DNA of 64,000 nt from JADLDB01 sp040755835 (GCA_040755835.1 JBFMAB010000057.1:1-64000), one strand, 5' to 3'. Positions 10,367 through 19,974 are shown, numbered from the stretch's first letter. Program-made: numbers and translations. Notes: a model not told the origin generated them from the sequence alone.

Positions 10367-11721
10367 AGGGTACCGTGCTGGTGGTGGATGACGACGGGGG
10401 CGTCCGCTTCACGCTGAAGGGCCTCTTCGAGGACGAGGGCCTCGACGTCGTGGAGGCGAAGGATGGCGCCGAGGCCCTGGCGCGCATCGAGGCGGGCGGC
10501 GTCGACCTCGTGGTGAGCGACCTGCGCATGCCGGGCGTCGACGGCCTCGTACTGCTCTCGCGCGTGCAGGCGTTGCCCGAGCCACGCCCACCGGTGGTGC
10601 TCATCACCGCGCACGGCAGCGAGCGCCACGCCGTCGAGGCGATGAAGCGCGGCGCGCTGGACTACTTCACCAAGCCCTTCGAGTTGGACGCCGTGTTGGG
10701 CGTGGTGCGCCGCGCGCTGGGCGCCGTGCGTCTCGAGCAGGAGAACCTGCGCCTCAAGGGCGCCCTGTCCCTCGCCGGCAGCGTGGTGTTTGTGTCGCCG
10801 GCCATGGCCCGCCTCGCGGAGCTCGTGGCCCGGGTGGCGCCCCGCGACGTGACGGTGCTGCTGACGGGCGAGAGCGGCACCGGGAAGGAGCGCATCGCCG
10901 AGGCCCTGGTGAAGGCGTCGCGCCGCGCCGAGCGCCCGTTCGTGCGGTTCAACTGCGCGTCGCTCACCGAGGCGCTCGCCGAGGCCGAGCTGTTCGGCCA
11001 CGCAAAGGGCGCCTTCACCGGCGCCGTCCGCGCGCGCCCCGGCCTCTTCCGCGAGGCCGACGGCGGCACGCTGCTGCTCGACGAGGTGGGTGAGCTCGGG
11101 CCCTCCGTGCAGGCGAAGCTTTTGCGCGTGCTGCAGGAAGGCGAGGTGCGCCCCGTCGGCGAGGACGCCCCGGTGAAGGTGGACGTCCGCATCGTCGCCG
11201 CCACCCACCGCGACCTCGCCGCGCTCGTGAAGGCGGGGACGTTCCGCGAGGACCTCTACTACCGGCTGAAGGTGGTGCACCTCCACGTGCCCCCGCTGCG
11301 CGAGCGGCCCGAGGACATCCCCGTGCTGGCGAGGCACTTCCTCGCGCGGGCCGCGCGCTCGTTCGGCGTGGGCACCGTCACGCTGTCGGGCGAGGCGCTC
11401 GAGCGGCTCACCGCCTGGAGCTGGCCCGGGAATGTGCGCGAGCTGGAGAACGTCATCGAGAGCGCGGTGGCGCTGTCCGCGGACGGCGCCATCGACGTCG
11501 CCCTGCTGCCCGGGTCCGGTGATGGGGTGGCTCCCGCGCGCGAAGGCGCCGGCCTCAAGGAGAAGGTCGAGGCGTACGAGCGCGGGCTCGTCGTGGCCGC
11601 GCTCGACGCGGCGAAGGGCAACCGCAGCGAGGCCGCGCGGCTGTTGCGGATTGGGCGCGCGACGCTGCCTGACAAGTTGAGGAAGTATGGGCTTTCGAGC
11701 GGGGAAGAGCCCGCGGAGTAG
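10363..11721 (+). CDS. NtrC-family sigma-54-dependent response regulator
   Basis: 452 residues. The receiver domain (1-120) has the acidic pocket VVDDD and phospho-acceptor Asp53 in SDLRMPG, then Lys in TKPFE. The AAA+ domain follows with Walker A GESGTGKE (about 169-176), the sigma-54 contact loop GAFTGA (about 216-221), Walker B GGTLLLDEVGE, and WPGNVREL. A C-terminal Fis-type helix-turn-helix (NRSEAARLLRIGRATL) binds DNA. Phosphorylated protein should activate sigma-54 promoters. Its start overlaps the kinase stop, making a dedicated pair. Confidence 0.95.
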   Translation: MKGTVLVVDDDGGVRFTLKGLFEDEGLDVVEAKDGAEALARIEAGGVDLVVSDLRMPGVDGLVLLSRVQALPEPRPPVVLITAHGSERHAVEAMKRGALDYFTKPFELDAVLGVVRRALGAVRLEQENLRLKGALSLAGSVVFVSPAMARLAELVARVAPRDVTVLLTGESGTGKERIAEALVKASRRAERPFVRFNCASLTEALAEAELFGHAKGAFTGAVRARPGLFREADGGTLLLDEVGELGPSVQAKLLRVLQEGEVRPVGEDAPVKVDVRIVAATHRDLAALVKAGTFREDLYYRLKVVHLHVPPLRERPEDIPVLARHFLARAARSFGVGTVTLSGEALERLTAWSWPGNVRELENVIESAVALSADGAIDVALLPGSGDGVAPAREGAGLKEKVEAYERGLVVAALDAAKGNRSEAARLLRIGRATLPDKLRKYGLSSGEEPAE

Positions 11722-11783
11722 GCCTCGAGGTGGGAAGGCGCCCGCCGGTGCGTGCGGCCCGGCAGCGGCGTAACCTGCCGCGC

Positions 11784-12578
11784 GTGGAGCCGCTCACGCC
11801 CGCCACCCTCTGGCCCCGCGTCCGCGCGCAGACCGCGAAGGCCCTCGCCTCGGGGGCGCTCGAGCCCTGGGCCACCGACGTCACCGCCCTCCCGGACGCC
11901 GGCGGCCTCTTTCAGGTTCGCGTCATGGCCAGCCTCGAGAAGAAGGCCCGCCCGCCCGCGAGCCCCGGCGACCCGTTCGCCTGGCCGTGGACGGGCGACC
12001 TCTTCGTCGGCGACGTCTCCGCCACCCACGGCTGCCTCCTCAACAAGTTCCCCGTCTTCGAGCACCACGCGCTGCTCGTCACCCGCGCGGACGAGCCGCA
12101 GGACGCGTGGCTCACGCCCGCCGACGGCGACGCGCTGCGCTTCGGCCTCGACGCGGGCGGCGACGTCCTCGGCTTCTACAACGGTGGCTCCGGCGCCGGC
12201 GCCAGCCAGCCGCACAAGCACCTCCAGCTGGTTCCGCTGCGCGCGTCCCTCGAGCCGCTCCTCCGCGCGGGCGCGCTCCCCGTCCGGCACGCGCTGGTGG
12301 ACACGCCGAAGGACGGCGTCGCGCTCGCCGACACCGTCGCGCGCCTCCTCCGCGGCCTCGGCCTCGCGCCCGGCGCGCCGTGGAACCTCCTCGCCACCCG
12401 CGATTGGCTCCTCGTCGTGCCCCGCCGCGCCGAGTCCTTCGAAGGCGTCTCCGTCAACGCCCTCGGCTTCGCCGGCAGCCTCCTCGTGAAGTCGACCGCC
12501 CAGCTCGAGCGCCTGCGCGCCGTCGGGCCCATGGCGGTGCTGCGCGCCGTCGGCGTTCCTGCGCCGCCGTCGACGTGA
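11784..12578 (+). CDS. Ap4A phosphorylase-like (ATP adenylyltransferase) HIT-superfamily protein
   Basis: 264 residues from GTG 11784; an in-frame start at 11730 would only add an unconserved Arg-rich leader. The centre holds NGGSGAGASQPHKHLQLV, the His-x-His-x-Gln nucleotide-transfer motif (His144 and His146) of the Ap4A phosphorylase branch of HIT proteins. The N-terminal LNKFPVFEHHALLVT and C-terminal WNLLATRDWLLVVPRR match the two halves of that family. The expected reaction is phosphorolysis of Ap4A to ADP and ATP. It lies 62 bases after the regulator gene on the same strand and converges on the next gene. Substrate specificity is inferred. Confidence 0.85.
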   Translation: MEPLTPATLWPRVRAQTAKALASGALEPWATDVTALPDAGGLFQVRVMASLEKKARPPASPGDPFAWPWTGDLFVGDVSATHGCLLNKFPVFEHHALLVTRADEPQDAWLTPADGDALRFGLDAGGDVLGFYNGGSGAGASQPHKHLQLVPLRASLEPLLRAGALPVRHALVDTPKDGVALADTVARLLRGLGLAPGAPWNLLATRDWLLVVPRRAESFEGVSVNALGFAGSLLVKSTAQLERLRAVGPMAVLRAVGVPAPPST

Positions 12579-12630
12579 GCCCCCCGACCTGTCCTCTTGC
12601 GACCCGCTCCCCCTCGACGGGTTTCGCGCC

Positions 12631-13281
12631 TCAGCCACCCAGGCGCGTCGCGGCGCCGCAGTGGTGCGTCCGCCCGCGCATCAGCACGCCGCGCGTCGCC
12701 CACTGCACAGCGCCCAGCGTCGCGGTCGCCAGCGACTCGGCCCGCACCTCCACCTCCGCCTCGACGCGCTCGGGGCCCGGCGTCTCCCGCCACGGAATGC
12801 GAAAGAGCGCGCCACCGGCCGCGGTGAACACCGGCAGCGGCGGCACCGCCTCCAGCCGCGCCGTGCCCGGCCGCGCCACCAGCTCGAGCGCCTCGCCCGT
12901 CGCCACCACCGAGAAGCGAGGTGCCCCGCCGTCCTCGAAGTCGCAGCGCGCGCGCCGCACCGGGTAGCGAGTGAGCGAAGCGCCCACCGCGCGCACGAGC
13001 GGCTGGTCGAGGTCGCACGCCGCGGCGAACCAGGCCTCCTCGACGTCGCGCCGCACCCGCAGCCGCCACAGCGCCTCGCGGTAGGCCAGCCGCGGCCCCG
13101 CCAGCCCGACGACGCGCATCCCCTCCATCGCGAACAGCAACAGCGACGCCCGCGCCCGGCCCTCGGCGTCCACCACCGGCGCGAGCGCCGCGGGCAACAG
13201 GCGCTGCGCGGCCTCGACGGCGCACGTCAGCTCGACCTCGAGTGTCAGCGCCTCGGTGCCGCGCAGCGCGAGCCGGCTCAC
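12631..13281 (-). CDS. DUF2071-like protein (acetoacetate decarboxylase-type fold)
   Basis: 216 residues from GTG 13281, which overlaps the stop of the upstream permease gene by four bases (GTGA). The order of features (LLPAALAPVVDAEGRA near the N-terminus, VGLAGPRLAYREALWRLRVRR in the middle, FRIPWRETPG later) resembles DUF2071/YqjF-like proteins with the acetoacetate decarboxylase fold. That assignment is by resemblance only and no catalytic Lys can be pointed out with confidence. Its coupling to a permease pair suggests it works with that exporter. It converges with the Ap4A phosphorylase gene. Confidence 0.7.
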   Translation of the reverse strand: MSRLALRGTEALTLEVELTCAVEAAQRLLPAALAPVVDAEGRARASLLLFAMEGMRVVGLAGPRLAYREALWRLRVRRDVEEAWFAAACDLDQPLVRAVGASLTRYPVRRARCDFEDGGAPRFSVVATGEALELVARPGTARLEAVPPLPVFTAAGGALFRIPWRETPGPERVEAEVEVRAESLATATLGAVQWATRGVLMRGRTHHCGAATRLGG

Positions 13282-14582
13282 GCCGCGTGCGCCATCGCCG
13301 TCACCGGCTTCAGGCGCGCGGCGATGAACGACGGGATGAACGAGATGATCGTCACCACGCCGGTGATGAAGAGCAGCGTCGCCACCGCCCACTGCGACGT
13401 CGGCACCACCAGCAGGTGGTCGCTCAAGAGCACGAACTGCACGCCCACCGGCAGCGCGATGTGGAGCGCGTTCAAGCCGGTGGCGAGCAGGAGCCCGAGC
13501 ACGATGCCCGCGGCCGTCGACAAGAGCCCCAACAGAAAGCCCTCGGTGAGGAACATGACCAGCACGCTCCACCGCTGCATGCCGATGGCGCGCAGCGTGC
13601 CGATCTCCCGCGTGCGTTCGCGAATCGAAATCCACATGACGATCATGATGCCCACGCCGATGACCTGCAGCAGCACGAAGCCCAGCCCGAAGGCGAGCGC
13701 GCTCATCAGGTCCACCGTCCACGCGGCGAAGCTCACCTCGTCGTGCCAGTTGGTGAGGTCCAGCTTCTGCCCGGTCCACGCCTCGCGGTTCGCGTTCTCG
13801 AACTTGAAGAAGAAGGCGCGAGGATTCTCCTCCATCAGCTCGTAGCCGGCCTTGCCCAGCGCGTCGCGCAGCCGCGCTGCCACCTTCTTCACCTCGCCCA
13901 GCTCCGAGGTCGGCAGGTACACCTGCAGCACGCCGGTGGTGTCGTCATTCAGCTGGTAGAGCTTCTGCAGGCTGCCCTCGTCGATGAAGCAGCTGAACTG
14001 GCTCATCATGCCCATGCCGCGGGCGATGGCGACGACGGTGACGTCCGCGGTGTTGTTGGTGCCGCGCGGCGTCGGCGCCGACAGCGTCAGCGCGTCGCCC
14101 ACCCGCACCTCCAGCTCCGCCGCCTGCTCCTCGAACAGCAGCGCCGAGTTGGGCTTCGCCAGGTCCTCCAGCCGCCCTTCCTTGATGCGGAGGATGTCCT
14201 GGAGGCCCTTCTCCTGCGTCACGTCCACCCCCGCGAGGCCCAGCAGCATCGAGCTCGACTCGCTCACCACCTTCGCGAAGCCCCGGCCGCGCGACGCGAT
14301 GTACGTGGCCTCGGGCACCGCGTGCTCCACCACCGCGCGCACGCCCGACGCGTGCGTCACCACCGGCGCCGCCTGGCCGCTCGTCACCTTGAAGAAGCCC
14401 GCGACGTTGACGTGGCCGCTCATCAGCGTCGTCGACGACTCGATGAGCGAGCGGTTCATGCCTTCGGCGACGCCCAGCATCACCAGCATCAGCGCCGTCA
14501 CCAGCGCGATGGCCCCGCCCAGCACCAGCGTGCGCCGCCGGTGCTGCCACAGCGAGAGGAACGCGATGCGCAGGAGCATCAT
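13278..14582 (-). CDS. ABC transporter permease, FtsX/LolC type
   Basis: 434 residues with an N-terminal helix, a periplasmic domain and three C-terminal helices. Coupling motif: ISIRERTREIGTLRAIGMQR; tail: IAARLKPVTAMAHAA. Two adjacent ATGs (14582 and 14579) are possible; the first overlaps the stop of the larger upstream permease by one base (TGATG), with GGAG inside that gene as ribosome site. It probably forms a heterodimer with that permease. No ATPase gene is in this operon. Confidence 0.9.
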   Translation of the reverse strand: MMLLRIAFLSLWQHRRRTLVLGGAIALVTALMLVMLGVAEGMNRSLIESSTTLMSGHVNVAGFFKVTSGQAAPVVTHASGVRAVVEHAVPEATYIASRGRGFAKVVSESSSMLLGLAGVDVTQEKGLQDILRIKEGRLEDLAKPNSALLFEEQAAELEVRVGDALTLSAPTPRGTNNTADVTVVAIARGMGMMSQFSCFIDEGSLQKLYQLNDDTTGVLQVYLPTSELGEVKKVAARLRDALGKAGYELMEENPRAFFFKFENANREAWTGQKLDLTNWHDEVSFAAWTVDLMSALAFGLGFVLLQVIGVGIMIVMWISIRERTREIGTLRAIGMQRWSVLVMFLTEGFLLGLLSTAAGIVLGLLLATGLNALHIALPVGVQFVLLSDHLLVVPTSQWAVATLLFITGVVTIISFIPSFIAARLKPVTAMAHAA

Positions 14583-16963
14583 CACTGGTTCTCCTGCATC
14601 GCGGTGACCGGCGCGATGCGCGTCGCCATCACCGTCGGGAAGATGACCGCCAGCACGCTCACCACCAGCGTCACCAGCAGCGCGAGGAAGAAGCCGCCCG
14701 CCGTCAGCTCCGGCCGCAGCACCGGGCCCGAGAAGAAGAAGTACAGCTCGTCGCGCCACGCGGGGATGCCCGCGTGATGCAGCCACCGCACCACGCCCGC
14801 GCCGATGAGCGCCCCGGCCAGCCCGAAGGTGGTGGCCAGCACCGCCGTCTCCACCAGCACCATCGCCACCACGAAGGTGCGCTGCGCGCCGATGGCCCGC
14901 ATCGCGCCGATGGTGGGCGTGCGCTGCAGCGTGGCGATGGTCATGCCGATGGTGACGACGATGAGCGCGATGAAGGCGAACGTCGCCACCACGCCGACCA
15001 GCAGCAGCCGGAAGAAGTCGATGAACTTGCCCAGGTAGCCGGCGGCGCTGCTCCAGCTCACCACCCACACCTTCGGGCGCGCGGAGTCGAGCAGCGCCTT
15101 CACCGTCGTCACGTCGTCCGGAGGCAGCACCGCGCGCTCGGCCTTCAGCGCCGCCTGCAGGTCGAGCAACGCCGTCATCTCGGAGGGGTTCTCGCCCTTC
15201 GCGCGGGCCTCCTCCTTCGTCACCACCTCTTCCAGCGCCGCGCGCAGGCCCGGGCCGACGCGGCCGGAGGCGGCCAGCGCCTTCGCGGCGGCGATGGCGT
15301 TGGGGTCCGGCGGCGGCTTGTCCTTCGACAGCAGCGTCTCGATGTCGAGCTGCGTCTGCAGCTGACCCAGCGGGCTGCCGTCCTTCAGCAGCACCGCCGC
15401 GTTCAACACCACGCCCTGGTCCAGCTCGCTCAACGGGAAGGTGTCGCTCTGCCGTCGGGCGCGTTCGGCGGCGCTCTCTTCCGTGCGCGCGCCGGAGATG
15501 TCGGCGGACCTCGCGGCCTCGGCGAAGCCCGACTCGTCCACCTCCGCCACCAGCGCCTCGTCGCCGCCGAAGAGCGCGTCCTCCGCGTCCTCGCGTGCGA
15601 CGTCCTTCACCTGCGCCTGCGCCTTCATCGCCTCCAGCTCCGCCTGCTTCTCCTGCGTCAGGTAGCCGTAGAGGTCGCGGAAGGTGACGATGTCGATGAG
15701 CGCGTTGACGCCCGCGAGCGGCGACTTCTCCAGCCCGCGGAACTCGAAGATGCCGTACAGCGGCACCGACGCCGACTCGATGCCGCCGGAGCGCCCGATG
15801 GACTTGAGCGTGATGCGGTCGCCGATGCGCGCCTTGTACAGCGTCAGCATCGGCGCGAGCTCGGCGTAGAAGAAGCGGTAGCGCGCGTCGAACGTCTCGT
15901 CGGTGACGCCGAAGAAGGCCGACAGCAGCTTCGACGGGTCCGCCTCCTGGCTGCCGAGGTGTGCCTGCAGCTTCTTCACCAACGTCTCGGTCCCCAGCCC
16001 GTCGAGCTGCAGGAGGATTTCCCGCGGCTGTGCCTGGTTCTCCCGCACGAAGCGCTGCAGCTCCTTGTCCTCGAGGTCCGACAGCTTCCGGCCCGACGCC
16101 AGCGCCTCTTTGATTTTGTCGAGGCGCCGCGCGTTCTTGAGCTTCAAGAGCTCCTCGTAGAAGAACTTCGGCATCAAGAGCCCGCGGTGGCCGCTGGGCA
16201 CCTTCCCGCCTTCGACGATGACCATGCGGTCGAAGGTGTCCTGGTAGGCGTCGAGGTCCGTGCCGAGGTAGCGCATGAACAGCATGTCGCCGTCCGTCAC
16301 CAGCGGGGCGATGCGGTTCTCGAGGAACTCGAGCCGCTCCAGCGGCGCGCCGTCGAAGCTCGCCCAGAACTCGTCCTTCGACGCCTCGGCGACCGCCTCG
16401 CGCTCCTTCGGCTCGATGGCGCCGGCCGACAACTCCGCCTGCCGCTCCAGGTCCTTTGTCAGCACCGTGACGATGTTCCGCGCGTGCTGCTTGAGGCTCT
16501 CGGCCTGCCGCTGGAACTCCGCGTCGGGCAACGCCGTCCTCGGGTCCTCCTGGTTGCGGTACAGCGCTCGCAGCTTCTCGAGCAGCGCGTCGACGGTGTT
16601 GCCGGGCATCAGCATCGCGGTGGCCGCGCCCATCGGCAGCACCCGGTCCACGTTCGGCACCGTGAGCAGCTTCTCCTTCAGCCCCCTGAAGTCCTCGATG
16701 GGCGAGAGGTTGGAGTCGCTGCCGTCCACCTTGCCGTAAATCTCCAGCGGGTCCTTCGAGCGCGCGCCGTACACCTGCAGGTGCCCGGTGATGCTGTCGA
16801 CGATGCTCTTCGATAAAGAGCCGTCCAGCGTCCCGAAGAGCGCGCCCACGATGACCAGCAGCGCCGCGCCGAACAGCAGCACCAGGCCGACGAAGACATT
16901 GAGCGCGCTCGATACGATGTTCGCCAGCGCGATGCGCACCAGCACGAAGGCCTGCGAGAGCAT
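14582..16963 (-). CDS. Large ABC transporter permease with about 590-residue extracytoplasmic domain
   Basis: 793 residues, about twice the usual LolC/MacB permease. One N-terminal helix (about 12-40) is followed by a soluble, charged, largely helical region of about 590 residues containing acidic and Ala/Glu-rich segments, then three C-terminal helices (about 655-780). The family coupling motif is weak (LQRTPTIGAMRAIGAQR), and the tail MATRIAPVTAMQENQ matches the RLRPVEAL position of other family members. ATG 16963 begins MLSQAFVLVRIALAN; in-frame GTGs just upstream are alternatives. The oversized periplasmic part suggests a structural or substrate-handling role beyond a simple permease. Confidence 0.88.
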   Translation of the reverse strand: MLSQAFVLVRIALANIVSSALNVFVGLVLLFGAALLVIVGALFGTLDGSLSKSIVDSITGHLQVYGARSKDPLEIYGKVDGSDSNLSPIEDFRGLKEKLLTVPNVDRVLPMGAATAMLMPGNTVDALLEKLRALYRNQEDPRTALPDAEFQRQAESLKQHARNIVTVLTKDLERQAELSAGAIEPKEREAVAEASKDEFWASFDGAPLERLEFLENRIAPLVTDGDMLFMRYLGTDLDAYQDTFDRMVIVEGGKVPSGHRGLLMPKFFYEELLKLKNARRLDKIKEALASGRKLSDLEDKELQRFVRENQAQPREILLQLDGLGTETLVKKLQAHLGSQEADPSKLLSAFFGVTDETFDARYRFFYAELAPMLTLYKARIGDRITLKSIGRSGGIESASVPLYGIFEFRGLEKSPLAGVNALIDIVTFRDLYGYLTQEKQAELEAMKAQAQVKDVAREDAEDALFGGDEALVAEVDESGFAEAARSADISGARTEESAAERARRQSDTFPLSELDQGVVLNAAVLLKDGSPLGQLQTQLDIETLLSKDKPPPDPNAIAAAKALAASGRVGPGLRAALEEVVTKEEARAKGENPSEMTALLDLQAALKAERAVLPPDDVTTVKALLDSARPKVWVVSWSSAAGYLGKFIDFFRLLLVGVVATFAFIALIVVTIGMTIATLQRTPTIGAMRAIGAQRTFVVAMVLVETAVLATTFGLAGALIGAGVVRWLHHAGIPAWRDELYFFFSGPVLRPELTAGGFFLALLVTLVVSVLAVIFPTVMATRIAPVTAMQENQ

Positions 16964-17287
16964 GGCGCGCACCGTAACGCCCGCCACGGAGGCCCGCGAG
17001 CGATTCCGGTCGGCTGGCCGTCGGCGGACCATACCTCGCGGGGCCGGGTGTCCCATCACGCGCGCGAAGGTGTGCGATACCTTGAGGCTGGCCGTCGGCG
17101 GCGCGGGCCTCGGCTCGGCCTCGTGACGACGCCGCTGGTAAACGCGGTGGTGAAGCGCGTGCCTGAGTCCAGCGTCGTCTTCTGCCTCGGCGGCGGCGGC
17201 GCGGCGGTGGTGAAGAAGTCCGCGGGCGTGGCAGTGACGCCGAGGCTGTCCGCCTCCGCCGGCGTGGCCTTCACGTTCTGACGGCGC
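16964..17287. other. 324-bp gap without a confident gene
   Basis: The stretch lies between two minus-strand genes. Both strands are open over part of it (plus 17048-17281; minus frame around 17130-17280), and third-position GC is high on both, so composition does not choose between them. Neither translation matches a family I know and neither has a good ribosome site. A decayed minus-strand fragment is possible. It must also hold the promoter of the 16963 permease operon, which I could not identify. Confidence 0.4.
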
Positions 17288-19864
17288 TCACGGCCCCGCG
17301 CGCACCGGGGTCGACGAGTTGGCGTACTGGCCGTTCCCCAGTTGGCCCGACGTCCCCAGACCCCAGCAGCGCACGTCGCCGCTCGACTGCACCACGCACG
17401 CGTGCTGGTTGCCCAAGCTGATGGCGGTGACGTTGGCGAGGCCGGCCACGGGCGTGGTGGTGCTGCTGCCACCCAGCTGCCCGGTGCCGTTGGTGCCGAA
17501 GCAGTACACCTGGCCCGCCTGCACCGCGCACGCGAAGGCGTGGCCCGCCGCCATGGTGCTGACGTTGGTCCATCCGGCGATGGTCTGCGGCACCGGCGAG
17601 CCGGTGCCGAAGTTGAGGCTGGGCGGCAGCAGGCCCCAGCAGCTCACCGTGTTGTCCGTGCGCACGACGCAGGTGTAGCTGCCGCCCAGGGCCAGCTGCC
17701 GCGCGTTGGTGATGCCGGGGACCTGCACCGGCGTCGCGGAGTAGGTGGTCGTCTTGTCGATGCCGAGCTGACCTTCGTCGTTGTCGCCCCAGCACCACAC
17801 CGCCCCGCTCACCAGCGCGCAGTTGTGCCCGCCGAGGTAGCCGCCGGCCTGCACCTGCGTGACGTTGGTGAGGTTGAGCACGTCGTGCCACATCGTGTAG
17901 TTCGACGTCGTCGAGCCGTTGCCCATCTCGCCGCGGCCGTTGCTGCCCCAGCACTTCACCATGCCGTTCGTCATCAGCGCGCAGATGCTCTCTCCCACAG
18001 CGAGCGAGGCGACGCCGAAGAGGGCCGGCACGGCGTAGTACGACTTGCAAACCGCGGCGCCGGACACCAACCAGCAGCTCTGGTCCAGGCCCACGTCGAG
18101 GCCCTGCGCGAAGGGCGCCACGCCCGGCGTCACCGGGCTCGGGTAGCTGTCGCCGGTGGACTGGTCGATCTGGTCGCTCGCGTTGCTGCCCCAGCACTTC
18201 ACGCGGTCATTCGCCAGCCGCGCGCAGGTGTGGGCCGCGCCGGCGGACACGGCCACCGCCGCCTGGCAGCCGTTCGCGCCGTCGTCGAAACCGGTGGTGC
18301 AGCGGCACACCGCCGCCGTCCCCGTGCCGACGCACGTCTTCCCCGACGGGCACGGGCCGCCCGTGGTACCGCATACGCAGCCGCCCGCGGTGCAGAGATT
18401 CGCTGCGGGTGCGCTGCAGGTGGCGCAGGTCGCGCCGTTGAGGCCACACGCCGAGGTGCTGGGCGTGGTGATGCACGCCGTCGACGTGCAGCAGCCGGTG
18501 CACGTCGCGGGGTCGCACGTGCACGCGCCCGCCACGCAGCGCAGCCCCGTTCCGCACGGCGCGTTCGTGCCGCAGCCGCAGCTCCCGTTCGCGCGGCAGT
18601 TGTCGGAGTGCTGGTCGCACGCGCTGCAGGTTCCGCCGTTGGGGCCGCAGGCCGCGGTCGTCTTGTTGGTGACGCAGTTCGTCCCTTGGCAACACCCGTT
18701 GGCGCAGGACGACGCGGTGCAGATGCAGCTGCCGCCCTGGCAGCGCTGGCCCACCGCGCAGCTGGGCCCGGTGCCGCAGCGGCAGGCGCCGTTGCCGCAG
18801 TTGTCGTTGAGCAGCGTGTCGCACGTCGCGCAGGCCGCGCCGCCGGCGCCGCACTGCCCCGTCGTCGTGGCCGTCACGCACGACAGCCCGCTGCAGCACC
18901 CGTTCGCGCACGAGGTGCCGTCGCAGACGCACTGCACGCCGTTGCAGCGCGAGCCAGAGGGACAGCTCGTGGCGTCGCACGCGCAGACGCCGCCCAGGCA
19001 GCGCTGTGTGGCCCCGCACGGCGCGGTAGCGCCGCAGCGGCAGCCGCCGTTGGTGCACGTGTCGGCCCGAAGCGCATCGCACGTGGTGCACGCGCCGCCG
19101 TTGGTACCGCAGGTGGCCGGCGAGGCGGCCTGGCACTGGCCGCCCTGGCAGCAGCCCGTCGGGCACGACGTCGCGTCGCACACGCACTGGTTGTTGAGGC
19201 AGCGCTGGCCCGCGCCGCACGCGGGCCCGGCGCCACACCGGCACTCGCCGTTGGTGCACGCGTTCGCCCGCGTCGCGTCGCACGCCACGCAGGCAGCGCC
19301 GCCGGTGCCGCAGGTCGCGGTGGAGGGCGTCTGGCAGATGCCGTTGCTGCAGCATCCACCGGGGCAGAAGGTCGCGTTGCAGGTGCTGCCGCCGCCGCCG
19401 CCCGTGCCGGCGTCCGTCGTCCCGCCGCCGCCGCCGGTGCCTGCGTCGACGTCTCCGCCGCCGCCACCGGAGCCGCCGCCGGTGCCTGCGTCAACGTCTC
19501 CGCCTCCGCCTCCGCCTCCGCCACCGGCGCCGCCGCCGGTGCCTGCGTCGACGTCCCCACCGCCGCCACCGGAGCCACCGCCCGCGCCCGCGTCAATGTC
19601 TCCACCGCCGCCGCCGGAGCCGCCGCCCGCGCCGCCGCCGGTGTTGGTGACGAGTCGACACAGGCCGAGCACGCAGTCGTTGCCGGTGGGGCACACGGTG
19701 CAGCGCTCCCCGCCCGAGCCGCACGCGGCGGTGCTCAGCCCGGTGCGGCACTCGCCGGTGTCGTCGCAGCAGCCGCCGCAGTTCGCGGGTCCGCAGGCCG
19801 CGGAGGGGGAGGAGCAACCAGCCAGGACGGAGACGGCAAACGCTGCACCGAGCAGGAAACGCAT
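17288..19864 (-). CDS. Cys-rich lipoprotein with C-terminal RCC1 beta-propeller
   Basis: 858 residues. The signal peptide ends in lipobox VLAGC with Ser at +2, so outer-membrane lipidation is expected. A Gly linker with DVDAG/DIDAG spacers (about 75-165) leads to roughly six Cys-rich units of about 60-70 residues (C..CP.GCC...C, then C..C..R.ACTNG.C.CG). The last 320 or so residues are RCC1/alpha-tubulin-suppressor repeats, seen as recurring GG.HTC.L....V.CWG.N..GQLG. Such propellers are protein- or ligand-binding scaffolds; no enzyme is visible. The gene is divergent from the ECF sigma gene. Surface display is inference. Confidence 0.92.
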   Translation of the reverse strand: MRFLLGAAFAVSVLAGCSSPSAACGPANCGGCCDDTGECRTGLSTAACGSGGERCTVCPTGNDCVLGLCRLVTNTGGGAGGGSGGGGGDIDAGAGGGSGGGGGDVDAGTGGGAGGGGGGGGGDVDAGTGGGSGGGGGDVDAGTGGGGGTTDAGTGGGGGSTCNATFCPGGCCSNGICQTPSTATCGTGGAACVACDATRANACTNGECRCGAGPACGAGQRCLNNQCVCDATSCPTGCCQGGQCQAASPATCGTNGGACTTCDALRADTCTNGGCRCGATAPCGATQRCLGGVCACDATSCPSGSRCNGVQCVCDGTSCANGCCSGLSCVTATTTGQCGAGGAACATCDTLLNDNCGNGACRCGTGPSCAVGQRCQGGSCICTASSCANGCCQGTNCVTNKTTAACGPNGGTCSACDQHSDNCRANGSCGCGTNAPCGTGLRCVAGACTCDPATCTGCCTSTACITTPSTSACGLNGATCATCSAPAANLCTAGGCVCGTTGGPCPSGKTCVGTGTAAVCRCTTGFDDGANGCQAAVAVSAGAAHTCARLANDRVKCWGSNASDQIDQSTGDSYPSPVTPGVAPFAQGLDVGLDQSCWLVSGAAVCKSYYAVPALFGVASLAVGESICALMTNGMVKCWGSNGRGEMGNGSTTSNYTMWHDVLNLTNVTQVQAGGYLGGHNCALVSGAVWCWGDNDEGQLGIDKTTTYSATPVQVPGITNARQLALGGSYTCVVRTDNTVSCWGLLPPSLNFGTGSPVPQTIAGWTNVSTMAAGHAFACAVQAGQVYCFGTNGTGQLGGSSTTTPVAGLANVTAISLGNQHACVVQSSGDVRCWGLGTSGQLGNGQYANSSTPVRAGP

Positions 19865-19934
19865 GGTCGCGCAGCGTAGCCCATCGGAGAGGCACGGCGT
19901 TGAGCCGTGAGGGCTGCCCGGGTCCCACCGACCT

Positions 19935-19960
19935 TGTAACTTCCCCGCCGCCTGTGCGTA
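19935..19960 (+). promoter_or_regulatory. Predicted ECF-type promoter of the sigma/anti-sigma operon
   Basis: TGTAAC at 19935-19940 and CGTA at 19957-19960 are separated by exactly 16 bases, the arrangement known for ECF sigma factors (for example TGAAAC-N16-CGTA for Bacillus SigW). It lies just upstream of an ECF sigma gene, as expected for autoregulation. A transcript from here would start near 19967, which rules out the in-frame GTG at 19954 (inside the promoter) and leaves GTG 19975 with a very short leader. Confidence 0.55.
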
Positions 19961-19974
19961 CCGACGAGCGCGAC

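Noticed and set aside
17048..17281. 77-codon plus-strand frame
   Set aside because: No ribosome site, no family, and the opposite strand is equally coding-like.
19900..19974. Upstream TTG/GTG starts for the ECF sigma factor
   Set aside because: They lie before or within the predicted TGTAAC-N16-CGTA promoter, and the added residues are not sigma-like.
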